A DNA stretch of 64,000 bases from Pyrenophora tritici-repentis (GCF_003171515.1 NC_089390.1:9552274-9616273), one strand, 5' to 3'. Shown: positions 1 to 14,264, numbered from the stretch's first letter. Numbers and translations: made by a program. Notes: generated by a model from the letters alone, not told the origin.

Positions 1-947
1 ACCTCGCTACCATCAGCACAAAGGGGGAGAAACGGGGCGCAACGGCTCCTTCCATTCGTATCCGCGACGTGGTACAGACGCAGAATAGGACGCCCCGTAT
101 GAGCCTCGCAAGGGTCCATGGCGTTTCGAAACACTGCGTTACCGTCCTGCTAGGTATCGAGCCAGACGCCCCACACATGCTCAAGTTGTGGCGATGTGGG
201 ACTGGCCCTCGTTGGTTACCGTCAGGTGTCTGGATATGCCATGCGCGACCAGGAAAACTCAGAAGAAGACGCTTCCCCGGGTCTGTTGTGCGCTTCTTTA
301 TCGTACGCATGCTGATGCTGCCTTATATAACCATATATGTCTGCACCTTTGAGCAATTAGGGCTCGCCACGCAACAGTTTGCGAGCCAATGCAGCATGTT
401 GGGGGCCGTCTTTTCGCCTCGTGATGGTCAGAGTTTGTCGTGAATTATCGCGGCGCAGGAACAGTCTAAAAACAGTCATGGCTGAGCCCCAAGTTGCAGA
501 TTGTTTTGTACGTAGGCGACAGGGTGAGGTTTGCAGAAGACATGAGGTTTGCGGGAGACGATCCCAATGACAGTCACAGCGTGCTATCCACCAATCGGGG
601 CGGTGGACCAGGGCTAGCGGACGTTTGGTCTACCACGGCAGGGCCGCACAGCATTAGACTGTGCAGAGCTCAACACTGTCCTGATACAGCTTGACATCAC
701 CTGAGCAAGGTACGCGCATCAGTCCTGAGAATTGGTAATGATAATCTATTGTATGGTTAATTAACAACAGAAAATATGTAAAGTGGTGAGTGGTCAAACT
801 TCCGTGGGCGGACTCTAGGCAACAAACCGAACCCTCTACCATCCACCACGGAATGCTGTCGTTGCTTCAAACGCCGTCGCAAAATAAAATGCACATGCAA
901 GAACAGCCTTTCTAAACCGTTGTCTTTATATCTCATCATCATCATCA
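1..947. other. intergenic, 3' side of the P450 reductase gene
   Basis: I see no convincing gene here. The open frames are short and do not resemble known proteins. The right end should contain the 3' UTR of the minus-strand reductase gene. A short ATC/ATG trinucleotide run at about 933-952 overlaps that gene's stop codon. Confidence 0.5.
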
Positions 948-3090
948 TCATGACCAAACATCTTCCTGGTATTGATTCGACGCCCTCATTGCCTTGACAA
1001 TTTCCTCTCCCTTTGTCTCTGGTACATTGCGGTATTTGGAGATGATCTTGCCGAGTAGGACATTTACTTCACGGGCCATGTGTGCGGCATCACCGCAGAC
1101 GTAGAAGTAGGCCTTTTGCTCGAGCAGCCTGTTCACCTCTTCGCCCGCCTCCTCAAGCTTGTGCTGAACGTAGACCTTGTTAGGGCCGTCTCGCGAAAAG
1201 GCAGTATGCATTTCGAAGTTGTCGCCCATGATATCCTTATATTGCTGCATTCATGTTAGTAAAAGTTGGAAGTTTCTAGTTGTGACGATTACGTACCTCC
1301 CACTCCTTGGCGTACATGAAGTCCTCTGATTGTTTTCTGCATCCGAAGAAAAGAATGGTCTTGCCCACAGTTTGTCCGGCCTTTGTTTGCGCGGCTCGCT
1401 CCTGGACGAAAGCACGGAAAGGTGCGACACCAGTACCAGGACCAACCATGATGATAGGCTTTGATGGATCTGAGGGGAGCTTGAAGTTTGAGTGGCGGAC
1501 ATGTACCGGGACGTGGATACCATCGTACTTGTTGCGCGGTCCCGTGATAGCGTAGTCTAGGCCATGCGGATCCGGGTTGGGGTCGCCATGTTGCTTTTGC
1601 TTCAGCGCCAGAAGATAGTTGGTAGTGACTCCCTTGAGGGCATATGGTGCACCGGGCTTCTCGATGGATTCGACAACAGCAGTAATAGAGATCTTGTCTT
1701 TCTGGACCAGCGAAGATGAAGAGATGGAGTAGTAGCGGGGTTGAATCTTGACCATGGTCTCAAACAAGAAGCTGAAGGGAATCTTGTCCCACGTTACGCC
1801 CTTGCCAACAATCTCGAGGAGCTGTCCCAGGTTCAGGTTGCGATCGGTGACTTGCTCCTTGAAGTAGTCCTTGTCGCTACCAAGTTTCACCAATTCAGCC
1901 TTGATATCATCGTTGGGTGCGAACTGAGCCATTACAGAAACGAGTTGACGGGATACAGCAGCGTTGATTTCAATGTGGAAACGGACGGCGGCATCGTAGG
2001 TTGTCGGCGAAGGGAAGGGGACCTTGGCAGTGGGGTCAAGACCTCTGACAGCGATGACGGTGTGACGCTTGTCCTCCTTTCCGAGGACCTTGAACAGCCG
2101 ATCGACTTCCTTGCCAGCGTTGTTGGGCCAGATGGCGATGTGATCACCGGTAGTGTAGGACAGGTTGGAGCCAGCGATGCTAATCTCCATGTGCAGGCAG
2201 TTTCGGTTGGGGGCATTGAAAAGCTCGGCGGATTCGACGATGGGGGCGATAAAGGGGTTGTTGGCGTTGAAAGGACCCTTTTGGTTGCCCTCGAGGTGGT
2301 TCTTGTTGGGCTCGCCCAGGTAGACAGTATCATCTTCGGCAGAAAGTTCTGGCTTCTCCCTGACGTCGAAGACGGGCTCGTATGAAGCCTCGCGCTCTTC
2401 CAAGCCCATCTTTTCAGCAACAGCAGCCCACATGGGCTCCTTCCAGGCGAGAAAGTCCTCTTCCATTGTACCAGCACCATCGTCGCCCTCGCCAGCAGCG
2501 CCCAGTCTGGTAGCACCAAGCCTTGTCAAGTATTTGTCGACGTTGCGAACCATGGAGTTGTAGTGTTCATATGTGTTGTTTCCAAGACCGAAAGCGACGT
2601 AGTTGAGCTTTGAGAGGGGCTTATCGTCGATGCTGCCACCTTCGGAGAAGGAGACATCTTCGGAACCAAGGAACTCGTAGAATTCGACAGCGTTATCGGT
2701 GGGCTCGCCCTCGCCGTACGTGGCCAGGACGAAGACAGCGAGCTTATCTTCGGGGAAGGTGTCGAGGTTGTCAAAGTCGTATTCCTCCAAGTCGGCGACC
2801 ATGGTCTTGAGGCCGAAGCGGGAAGACCCCTCCTTGGATATGCGCGAGGCATAGTCTTCGGCAGTACCAGTCTGGCTACCGTAGAAGACGACGCAGTTCT
2901 TGTCCGTCTCCTCCATCTTCTCTATTATGTTGCGTGACTTGCCAGCCTTTGCGGCGCCATTGGCCACACTCAGCGAACTGCCATAGGGGTCTGCGGTGAC
3001 GCCCCAGTAGGTGCCCTTTGTGAAGTAGGCAACCGTGCCGACCAAGAGTGCGGCCAAGACGAGAATGTCCAGCGTGTCGAGTTGCGCCAT
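948..3090 (-). CDS. cprA: NADPH-cytochrome P450 reductase
   Basis: Membrane-bound diflavin reductase that passes electrons from NADPH through FAD and FMN to endoplasmic-reticulum cytochromes P450. Two exons (3090-1297 and 1244-948) give 696 residues, the usual fungal length. The 52-bp intron (1245-1296) has a GTACGT donor, an ACTAAC branch site and an ATGCAG acceptor, and joins KEWE to QYKD in phase 0. I start at the Met of MAQLDTLD (3090), not the Met 12 codons upstream, because this is where fungal reductases begin. Visible parts are an N-terminal membrane anchor (about residues 5-22), the FMN loop YGSQTGTAED (about 70-79), ATYGEGEPTDNA, the FAD motif RYYSISSSS, the NADPH motif GPGTGVAPFRAF, FFGCRK, and the C-terminal VWS with the FAD-stacking Trp. 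All key motifs are intact. The family call is secure. Confidence 0.96.
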
Positions 3091-4527
3091 GGTGTTGAAG
3101 GGGTGAGAGGAGAAGAATCGGAGCAAAACGGAGGGGCAACGAACGTTTTGGACACGGTATTTAGTCGCCGTCCGGAAAGAGACAAGCGAGATGGGGATAT
3201 TTGGACGCAGATATGCGGCATCAACGGAGGTGTGTCGGGGGTGTGAGTGCCCCGTGCGTCTCTAAGCCGCGCTGTCGACTATGCCTAATCCTTGGACGGA
3301 CGACCTCGGGAGCCGTAGGACCAAGATGCAAATGAGAGTTTCTTCTCGACGTGTCACACATGTCCTACACCGCCGCATGCACCGCTGCTACTAGGTAGCC
3401 AAACAAAGTGGTGCCGTCACTGACTGGGATGCTGGACCCTTGGTTCAGCCGACGGGTTCCGCTATCATTCCGGCTGCGAGCTGGTCGAAACACAAGACGC
3501 CCGAGGTTCGCTACGCTTCTATGATGATACGATTACACCCCTACGGCCAGGCCGACCGGCACTTTTGCGGGGCAGAGAATGTTCAATGCTACTGTGGCGG
3601 AAAAGTCAAGTCGGAACATGGGCGACCGAGTGACATGGTTGCAGTTGCGCGATACGTGCCATACGATCGGAAAATCGAGGCGACGGCTGTCTACGCAGTC
3701 AGCACGGCAAGACATAATGTTGGAGCCGACATTGCGAACAAATCGGCATGCCCAAATCAACGTCTTGAAGTCGATACTGGGTGTTGTACATGCGTATAGA
3801 GGGACTCTGGCCAGAATCATTCCGACGTTGAATATAGTGTACCTATATACTGTATGGACATGCAACATTTGAAGGAAGCGCAATCCCGGAACTCCTCCCG
3901 TCACATGTCAAGGCGATAAGCGACATCTGTCGGGAATCTTCCGACCGCCAAGATGCGCCCCAGCGAGCCTTGAACGAGTTAGCCCCGCCTATGTCTATGT
4001 ATAAACGTATATGTACTGGTGTATATACCAGTAGACGGCGAGTTCAGAGGTGCTCTATACTGTACATCACGTGTTCATGCAAGGTCCCATCATACATGCA
4101 AACATTAGGTCAGCCTTGAGTTTGTGAGACTCGCATGACGCAGGTAATATTGCCATCTGGTGTGAATGCCACCACGGAATCCCGTCTTGGAAGCTTACTT
4201 TGTCCGATGGTCAATTGCTACGTGTTCAGTCGGTATGTAATGTCGGGCACAGTAGGCGGACGACCACGTGGAAATGCATCGGATGCTTCAAGTCCGACAG
4301 AGGCTGGAGGCGTGATGACGCCTCGCGCCAACATTGGCCCGATGCGGCTAGGTTGGTCAGGAACCAGAGCAGGGGTCTACACGGCCATTTCACCCACCTC
4401 CAAAGACGATCCATGACCGCCCTCGAGACCCTTTCACCGGCCCTACTTGCGTCTTGAGCCACTCTGGACTATAGGGCCACCGCAATCTTTCCGGGACGCG
4501 GAAGATGCTGCACGTGAAGCCAGCGGC
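3091..4527. other. divergent intergenic region between P450 reductase and PAG1
   Basis: About 1.4 kb separates two divergently oriented housekeeping genes, so it should hold both promoters and 5' UTRs. The open frames in it (for example 3440-3799) have no recognisable domain or fungal codon pattern, and I do not call them genes. I can name no specific transcription-factor site with confidence. Confidence 0.5.
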
Positions 4528-4729
4528 ATGTGTAAGTATACATCCTCTTCCCTGGTCAAAGTACAATAGTCGCCTCCAGACCGTGCGAGGTACCGTGAAA
4601 CGCACTCCGCACGCGGCCTGGGTCCTGACTGTATCGGCCTCTACCGTGGGCTATTGCGCCCAATATGGACGTCGATGCCTCGGTGTGCTGGAACAATCGT
4701 GTGCTGACCCCTGTGTGTGCCCAATGTAG

Positions 4730-7700
4730 CTGCTTTCCCTCTCCTGCAAGCTCGACCAGCTGCCGGACATGTGCCACACCATATAGACAAGTCGTCGCCC
4801 ACATCGCGTGAACCCAGCCAGACCCGTGGCCGCGCCCTGACTGCCTCGTCTCGGTCCATTGCCTCGCGCTCTCAGACGCCGGCCGCAAAGGGTGCCAGTA
4901 GTAATTCGAGCCCCGACCGCACCTTCCACTCGCTTGAGCGCAAGCCGTCGGGCTCGTACGCCCACAATCGCAACACGTCCATCGTCCACGGCATCCAGCA
5001 CTCGCGGAACACCAGCTACGTAAATTCCCCCGCCACGAGTCCGCTGAGTCCACACATTATTGCTGCCGCGGCAGGTGCCACCATCGATGGAGCCGTCATG
5101 TCGCAGGAATCTATAGCGGATGCCTTTGCCGCCAACGGCATGCAGCCGGGCGCGGGCGCGGGCAGTGTCACTGGCAACGTCTACGGCCTGGCAGGAGCCC
5201 AGGCTGCAGCGAGCGATGGCAGCATCACCCAGCGCCGACCGGAGCGAGCACCCAGCTCGCGCTCTTCGCGCAAAGGCCACAACCACCACCGCTCCCAGTC
5301 GAGGCACCCGCCGCACCCCCACGAGCTCAAGACGGTCGGCGAATATGCCCTGCACCACCTGTTCAACGCCTTTATCAGCCAGGCAGAGCACAAGATCAAC
5401 CAGTGCATGACCGAGCGCGGCCAGCCTGAAGTGAGGGTTGAGGCGGTTTGCGGGCCCGGAGTAGACCCCACCTTCGACCAGCTCATAGCTGCCCTGGGCC
5501 ATATAGCGCGCCACAAGCCAAAGCCGCTCATAGACACCATCATGCTATGGCGCAAGGCCAAGAGCGAGGAGGCCTCCAAACAGCGCACCCAGCTGCTCAA
5601 CGCGAGGCAGGCCAGTCCGATAGCCCATCCTCATCCCTCACTGTCTCGTCGAAACACCGAGTCGACGCAGCAGCCAGACAGCCAATCTGCAAATTCCATG
5701 GCACCTGGCCCTGACTACATCATCGCTCTGCAGCAGACCGTAACTCAGGCCGAACAGCGCTCTACTGTCTCGACCTATCTCCTGTGTCGCGTGCTAATTG
5801 AGATTATGACCCAGACCGATCTCAAAAACCTCACTTTGGAAATGGCCGAGCGTCTTCTTGGCCTGTTCTATGGCCAGCTCAGCACTGTTGACCCTGACCT
5901 GGTGGACATTTCGCCCCTCAATCTCGCCAACTGGACCATCTACAGCCAGCTGCTCGGTGTACTGAGTGGCCTCATCTTCAAAGAGGTGCAGGAAAGATTC
6001 GTGGCCGACTTGAAGGTTGTTGATGGCCACCTGTCTATCAAGAATCAGTATAATCGAGACCATGAGGCCAAAGGAGCCCTACTGATTCGCGCTCTGAGAC
6101 ACCTGAAAGTGGATTCCTATCCCGAAGAGAGCTGGGACCAGACCTGCGATTTCATGCTTTCCATGGCGAAACTCTTCACCAGTGCCCATGGCCAGCCAGT
6201 CAAGTATGCTTACTGTCAAGTCCTCAGGGAGCTGTTGCTCCGCATCGCCTCAAAGGCCACGGTGGAGCTTGACGCACCCAAGTGGAAGACTGTAATCGAG
6301 ATGATGAAGCAACGCGCGGCCATACTCATCGGAAAGCCCAAGCACTGGCAGGAAGCCTTTCCACTGATGGCAGCAATCTTGTGTGCTTCTCCAACCGACG
6401 TATTCCTCTCACAGTGGCTCGCATTAGTGCTTTCCACGCAGCCAAGGCTCAAGGAACGCGCTACTAGGGCCATTGCTCTCCGCGGTATTTGCCGACTTGT
6501 ATGGACATACATATACAGGCGCGGTACCGAGGCTCCCAACATAGCCGTGCGCCGACTAGATGAAATTATACGCATGGTATTCCTACCAGGAAGACGCTCG
6601 TATCTTTCAACCGAATCGGCCATTGCGGAACCGCTGATACAACTCACGCGCATCATTGGCTACAAGTATCAGGACCTTTGCTTCAAAACCATAATTTTTC
6701 CTCTACTCAATTCGGAAATGTTTACTTCCGGACGAGAGTTGCGCGTTGAGAATCTGGAACCGGACCGCATGGTTATAGGTATTCGCTCATTTCTCGCCAT
6801 CATGGCAGATCTTGAGAATACCGAACAACCTCCATTTCCGCTTACCTTTGAATACGATCCGAATGCCGTCTTCAGTGAGCTACCTGCTCTTCCATCAAGT
6901 CCGCGACCTATGCATCCTTTGCCTATAAAGTCCACCCTCCTCAAGGAAGAGCGTCTCTCCCGCCCTGTCAACTTTACTGGCTTTGCAGAGGTGGCAAAAG
7001 AGTACTACAACCGCTTCTGCAAAATCCTTGGCGAGATCACCATCATATGCGACAACGCTTTTGGCGGCCAAGCCGTGCTGGACGAGAAATTCTCTTTGCA
7101 GACACCCAAGACGCCCATGGCTGATGCCTTCAGCTTCGGTCGTCGCGAAGATTACCTGACAACGACCGATCCCCGTCAAGGGTTTTACGACTTACTGCAT
7201 GTTGCCGTCCAGGCGCTGCCTCGGTGCCTGTCCCCACACATACCCATAAATGCACTTGTGAACTTGTTGTGCACTGGAACAGCACACGTCCAGAGCAATA
7301 TTGCCATGTCCTCAGCTCAATCGCTCAAGTCCATAGCACGTCAGTCATACGCGCAAACCGTTACGATTGGATTTGCACGCTTCATCTTTAATTTCGATGA
7401 TCGTTATGCTACCATGTCGGACGGCGGCATGCTTGGGGCTGGACATATTGAAAACACATTGAAGCTCTATGTTGAACTACTGCAAATATGGATCGAGGAG
7501 ATCAAGCGGAAAACTCGCAAAGCAGCGCTAGACACTCCTGATGACGGTTCTGGCAACAGGGCTGCTCAGCTTGATCTTTCTTCCGTATGGGCTCACGTTG
7601 ATGAGGTCGAGTCTCACGGCCTGTTTTTCCTGTGCTCGCCTTCACGTCGTGTTCGTTCCTACGCTGTCACCGTGCTCCGCCTTGTTACCGAATTCGATAC

Positions 7701-10700
7701 GGCTTTGGGTGGGTCCAGCACACGGATCATCCGCGTAATGGAGGGTAGTCCGCAGAGAGTGCTTGACATTAGCGATGAAAAGCTGTCCCTAGCTGAGCGG
7801 AGTCGTCTGCAACGTGGTATGCGCAAAAGCAACGTACACAGCACACTGGTGGAATTGTGTGGCAGCGATGTCCCTTACGACGCCACACTATGGTTCAAGA
7901 TCTTCCCGAACCTGATACGCATCAGCTTCGAAGTCTGTCCCTTTGCTTCGACACTCACTCGGGATATCGTTTGTGCAAGACTGTCTCAGATGTACAGGAC
8001 GCTTTCCTCCCTCTCCGAAGGCCAACGTTCAACGCCTTACTCGCCGTATGAGCCTAGCGGGAGCAAGCCCAGCGGTCGGTTGGCTTCTACCGCTCCGGAA
8101 GTCATCATCGAACAATGGAAGCTCTATCTCATCTTTGCTTTTACGACATTGACGAGCTTGGGCCCAACGGCTGCGTCGGCCACACAAGGACAACATTCGC
8201 GGAAGAGCTCCAAGTCGTCACAAACTAGTACCAACAAACTGCATACCGCTACCGAGTTATTTGCCAAGGTTCTCCCGTTCTTGTCAGTGGACAATGTCGC
8301 CATACGAGACGCCGCAGTCATCGGGCTCGGCTCCGTCAATCTGAATCTTTACCGTACGCTACTTGAGTCGCTTCAAGGCATCGTGGCTGCTTGTGCCGAA
8401 GAAGCCAAGACTCGAATGGGCAACCACAACAGAACCATCAGTAGCCCACGCCCCATGAACTTCCGGACCGATCACCTCCGAACGGAGATCACACATGTAT
8501 ACAAGTTGACATCACAACAATTTCTTAAACTTCCAGAGGCCCACAATGACGAGTGGATAATCAATAATCTAATGAACTACACCAAGGACCTGAGAATTTT
8601 TCTCAGCGATACCGAAGTTCAGCTTGAGGTACGATATCTGAAGCTGCGCACGCACTACTGTGGCTTGGTAGAAGTATTATTTGAGGGCATCAACAAGACC
8701 AGCGACCCCCTACGCTGGATGCCATTTCAAGCTCGCAAAGCAGCTTTTACGTTGATGGAAGAGTGGTGCGGATACTCCGCGAACCAAGCTCAGATCCGCC
8801 AGCGAGAAGAACACATGCGACGTTCTATACTTGACCGGGCGATAGAAGCGGACAACAAAGGCAATGTGACTGCCGCTCTCGAAATCGAGAAGCGGGATCT
8901 CCGGACTGCAGCTCTGAGCGCCATGGCTGCATTATGTGGTGGGCCAGTCAGCATCACGACGGACAGCAAAGTGTTACTCCAGTTCGATGTCAGTCGTATG
9001 CTTTCGTGGATTCAGAGCATCTTCGAAACCCCGAGCGACCGAACGCACGCTATCGGTCGTCGGGCACTGTCCAACCTCATCCTGCACAACCGCGAGCACC
9101 CATATCTGCTGGACAAGGCAATCGAAATGTGCTATCTTGCTGTAAACAGCAAAGCGCTCGACAGCTACTTTGAAGTTGTCGCCCAAGTTCTTACCCAGCA
9201 CGAGGACTACACATTACCATTTTGGAAGGTGCTAAGTGCAGGTCTCTATACACTGGGACATGAGAATAGTGAGATACGTATGAAGTCTGCCCGGTTGCTT
9301 CGCACACTTGAAGCCCGTGAAGGAAAGAACTCGAAGTTGCAAGACCTGGATATCAGCATCTCGGACAAAACAGTCGCTGTTTACAAGCTTGCCCAATTCG
9401 AGACCTCCCGCAGGCTCGCCAAACAACATTCCGAACTTGCTTTTTTGGTATTTTCGCAATTCTCATTCTACTTCAAAGAGCTCCAGCCTGATCACAAGCG
9501 TAACATGGTCGCTGCTATGCTTCCATGGGTGCAATCAGTCGAATTGCAAGTAAATCCGGATGGAGGACCAACAGGCAACTCATACATGCTCCTCGTCAAC
9601 CTTTTCGAGATCACCTACACTTCTGGAAATGCACTACACAACGAGATTCAAGCACTCTGGCAAGCATTAGCAACAGGGCCGTACGGGGGAAACGTGCAGC
9701 TCATTCTGAACTTCATCATCAGCCTCTGTTTGGACAAGCGAGAGCAGAACTATGTCGACTACTCGAAGCAAATCGTAGTTCATTTATCCAGTACTCCCGC
9801 AGGCTTAAAGGTGATTGAATTTTTGCTCCTACAGATCAACCCACGGTCTATGGTGAGCGAGAAGCGCGAACCCATGCCACCACCGCCGGATGCGGCTAAC
9901 CTCCCCTACCTGGTCGATCTCACAACAGTGTTGCCGAGTAGCAACAAGCAGTCCGGCTTTGCCTTGGGACAGGTCTGTCTCATCATGCTGGTAGACCTCA
10001 TGGTTTCGCCAGTTGAACTTGCCAAAGAGCACATTCCGTTGCTTCTGCAAGTGGTTCTCGTGCTCTGGGACCACTACACTGCAGTTGTTCAAGACCAAGC
10101 TCGCGAGATGCTTGTACATCTCATTCACGAATTAGTCATCTCTAAGATCGAGGATGATACTCCAGGCATCGACAAAAGGTCTATCGAAGACTTTGTTGAA
10201 GGCATCCGTCAGCGTGACAGCAAGGTGGTATGGAGTTATGACGATAAAAACGGAAAAGACACCGCAGACTCAACAACAAAGGTGCCTGAGCCCATGGAAT
10301 ACGTTGCTGCAGAGGTGATGAAATTCTTTTCGTTCGCTTATCCGGGACTAAGAGAAGCCTGGGGAAGAGTGGCTCTTCATTGGGCTACATCTTGCCCAGT
10401 CCGACACATCGCATGTCGATCATTCCAGCTTTTCCGTTGCATACTCAGCTCGCTCGACCAGCAGATGCTCTCCGACATGCTTGCAAGACTTTCAAACACT
10501 ATTTCCGATGAGGAGAGTGACATACAGACCTTTTCCATGGAGATATTGACAACTTTACGAACCATCATCGAAGCCTTGGCACCCGAAGATCTCATCCAGT
10601 ATCCACAACTGTTCTGGACCACCTGCGCATGTTTGGACACGATACACGAAGGCGAGTTCATGGAAAGTCTGCTCATGCTAGACAAGTTTCTTGACAAGCT

Positions 10701-12414
10701 CGACTTGGGCGATGAGGACGTGCTCACCACCTTGGAAGAGAGTTGCCCGGATAAATGGGAAGGCAAGTTTGAAGGCCTCGCCCAATTAACGTACAAGGGC
10801 ATACGCTCTAGTATATGTCTCGATCGTTCTTTACGAATCCTGGAGAGGCTAGTAGTCTTGCCCTCCAGTCGCATCGTGGGCGATGACAGCCGACTGATGT
10901 ATACTATTCTCGCAAACCTACCGAGGTTCCTCCGTTCCTTCGACCCGACAGTGAAAGACCCAAGCATTAGAGCGACAGCCGAAGTGCTTGCTCAGGTGGC
11001 CGAGCAGTACTACCAGTGCACGCCACTTGCCGAAGCCCTGACCGCAATCGCTATGAAGCGATATCGACACGAGAAGGACTTCCTCGCGCAGATCATGTCG
11101 ACGATACGTACGGCATTCTCCCCAGAAAACGAGTTTGGTAGCCTGGTTTTCCTTCTTGGGCTACTGATGAACAAGATCGATTGGATGAAGATCAACACCA
11201 TGGAAGTTCTGTGTGTTCTCTTACCGGAGATTGATATGCGTCGACCAGACATGGCCGCCAAAGGGTCTGATCTCTTTTCGCCACTTCTGCGATTACTGCA
11301 AACCGCCTACTGCCCCCAAGCTCTGAGGGTCCTGGATTACGTCATCAATCTCAATATGACGAGCACATTAACGCCGTTTGACAAACAACACATTCGCATG
11401 AGCATGGCCGGCTCACACTCTACCAGAGGGTACAAGAAACAGTTTGAAAAGACACAGTCGCTTTATGGCATTCCTGAGGACAGTGGCTGGTCGATCCCGA
11501 TACCTGCTTTGCATTCGCAGTTGACGAGAGCAAATGTCCACGCCGTCTTCTACACCTGCGGCCATTATGGTGACTTACATGCATCCGAGAACGAAACGCC
11601 AAAGGTGGAGTTCCGCCAGGAGGAGTTTCCCTTCAGCCCACTATCCGACTACCACCGAACAGCAACCATGACATCTGAAGACACTCGAGGGGATAGTCAC
11701 ATTGGCGAACTCGTCATGAAACTGGATAGCCTTGATGACTTCTTCGAGGATGATGATGATGCCGAGACGTTGACGGACTTGCCCAACTTCTCTTCATCGG
11801 GACGATACATGAATTCACCCTACTCACACGACATGCGCGAAAACCTTTACGATCAACAAACTGCGCCAATTCTAAACAAGTCACTCACACGAAACGCAAG
11901 CGTGACATCTTTTCAGTCGGGCTTCATATCTGACGTGAAGCTCTCGCCCGCCAGAGACCCTGGCGTCATGACACCCGGGGCGTTCAGTTCTTTTGCCGGC
12001 CCCTCTTCCACTTCCGGCCTGTCCACCACAAGCAACTCGTCCCGCCCAGGCCTCCACGCCCGCTCTGCAACATCACCGTCTGCCCCCAACCAACAGCAGC
12101 GCATCTCCCCGTCTCTTACATCGACCGCCTTGGAAGAGCAAGGTGAAACCTTTTCCGACGACGAGTACGCTACCGGCCGCTCGAACAGCACAGACAAGAG
12201 CGGGACCTTTAATCTAGAAAACATCATCAAGCCCGTCGCTCACGATACGAGGAGCCGGTTCCGAAGTGGCATGAGGAGATTGACGGGTGGAGGCGGCGAC
12301 AACAAGGAAGGTGCAAAGACGAGAGATGCAATCAAGTTGGCGTTGCAGAAGAGCCCACAGGTACCAAAAGTACCGGATATTTATCTCGTAAACCCCAAGA
12401 GTGCGGATCTATAA
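4730..12414 (+). CDS. PAG1: cell morphogenesis protein PAG1/TAO3 (Furry/MOR2 family)
   Basis: Very large HEAT/ARM-type scaffold, about 2,560 residues in one uninterrupted frame. In yeasts the Tao3/Mor2/Pag1 family activates the NDR kinase Cbk1/Orb6 in the RAM network, which controls polarised growth, cell separation and wall integrity. The protein has a Ser/Pro/Arg-rich N-terminal tail, the Furry/MOR2 N-terminal block from about residue 200 (LKTVGEYALHHLF onward), a helical-repeat middle, and a Ser/Thr-rich C-terminal tail with acidic (EDDDDAETL) and basic patches. The first coding exon is unresolved. The frame is open back to an in-frame TGA at 4705 and has no ATG until 5098, yet the sequence from about 4730 already looks coding. 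An upstream mini-exon is therefore likely. One candidate is ATG at 4528 plus one base, followed by a GTAAGT donor at 4532. Its phase fits acceptors ending at 4729 or 4750. Family call firm, start uncertain. Confidence 0.93.
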
Positions 12415-14264
12415 GGCGTATATACGGCGGGATGATATTACGAAGCGATTTTGAATAACAGGAAAATGTACGGCAGTGAGGGATAGCGGCAAACTATGTA
12501 GGAGGGATATGTGATCAGGGAAGAAGGAAAAAAAAGGAGGGACGGCGGGGAGTAGCATAGCGGGCGTTTTTTTTTTCCATGTCTGATTTACTTGAGGGTT
12601 TACCTGTTGTTGTGGTTTGGCAAGATACCAGAAAAACGATCCTTTCTTTGTTGTTATTGTATTGTTTGCGAGATACCATTTTTGGGTGGGTTCTGAAGGT
12701 GTTTTTCAACACGATACCTTGGTCTTTTTCACTGATGTTGGGTATAAAATGGAGAGAGAATTCATGCACTTGAGCGACGCAATAAATAACACATGCATAT
12801 GGAAACAGCTTGATCATTCGCTTGAAGTCCGCATCCATGGCAGGAAACACGAATGTCGGATACCCAGCCTTAACTACCACAGTCTTCCCAACCCAGCACA
12901 CATCTTCAGCTACATGTTTAGCGCATAGTACTAGGACTAGCTAGTTTCTCTTTCTCTCAAATCCGGTACGCATACGCACGTTAAACACGCCGCATCTGCC
13001 TCATCTAGCAAGTTGAGCCATTTCAGTTCAGCCCTAAGTTCTAGATTCCAGATTCCGGTAACCTTGTGGCTGGCTGGGCTGGCTGGGCTAGTTAGAGGGT
13101 GGCTGACACCATCAAACATTCGCGCCCAACATCGGCTAGCTAGACATACAAAACCGGTGTCGCCTACTTTAGTTTTTGCGACTAGAAATCCCGGGGATAT
13201 GGATGGCGCACCGCCAGATCCCGCAGACGGATCTATGATTAACTAGGGGATCTGGGTTGTGGAGGTGTTTTTTTTAGCGCGCGCAACGCCGCATTAACTT
13301 ACCGCACCGCAGCACCACACCTGAGCTGAAGCTGAAAAAGCTAGTGCAACATCAGTACCAAGATAATGCGTGTAAGGCTGAGAAAGCTGAGGAATAGCCG
13401 CGTACGTTTATACTTCTTACCTTTGCATCGCTGAGGTGCGCGTTTACGCCACATCTTGGTTTTAGTTAATTGCGTTGGCGGTTGGCGGTGAAGAGCACGT
13501 ACGATAGACGGGGATGTGTATCAACGTTACACAAGACAAGGTCATACACACAGACGGTTACGACTGGCTGTGTGAGGTTGTTGGATGAGGGGATGCGGGC
13601 GAAGACAGCTACCCATCACACGTAGATTACCACCCGTTATTTTGTGTCACTACCTCAATCCGATTTGGAGGTTTTGTGAACGAATTAGGATAGGCGTGGC
13701 TTTTCGCGTGTTTGGAAACAAACTTTTTGGGAATCAATGTTTATTTGTTTAATCAACCTGTTTCGAGTTGTCGCTCGCGTTGTGGAAGATGTGTTTGTTG
13801 AGGTAGTCAAGGCTGGGCGAAAGACATGTGTCAGCGGATGGGGGTGCTGAAACGCACCACTGCTACTGCGACAGTGACAGTTAGTGACATTTGCGACTTA
13901 CGTCTGCGACTACGTCTATCGCCCAGGCCGAACTTAGCCTCAATCTTCGTAAGTGTTCTGGAAAGTTTCTGTGCTGGGGGGGTAAGCTTCTGTGCAGTGT
14001 TGGTGCGTTGCTGGCGCGGGTGGTAGTGGTAGTGGTAGTGCTGGCGGTGGTGGCTGCTGCTGCTGTTGTTACATGTCACTTGTGCAATTTCCCTGGCTAG
14101 TTGCTGGCTAGGTCAGGTACACATGATATAAACCTCATCGGAGAATACTTTTGTTCCAGAAGAAAAAACGTTCCTTTTCTTTTCCGCTACTACCACCGGT
14201 TTCCAGACACGCACACACCAAGCTTACGAATATTTTACCGCAACAACCTGCTTTTGGCGGCAAC
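12415..14264. other. intergenic, with short simple repeats
   Basis: I see no supported gene in these 1.85 kb. A small imperfect tandem repeat (GGCTGGGCT units) lies at about 13069-13096. A GTG/GTA trinucleotide-rich stretch running into GCT repeats lies at about 14018-14066. The left end is the 3' UTR side of PAG1 and the right end should hold the promoter of the next gene. Confidence 0.45.

Noticed and set aside
933..952. ATC/ATG trinucleotide run
   Set aside because: Short simple repeat at the reductase stop codon; nothing beyond a microsatellite.
1741..2385. 214-codon plus-strand frame opposite the P450 reductase
   Set aside because: It is an antisense shadow of a strongly coding exon; the product has no domain and the sense protein explains the sequence.
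4651..5514. 287-codon minus-strand frame over the PAG1 N-terminus
   Set aside because: Antisense of GC-rich low-complexity coding sequence; no ATG-supported gene structure.
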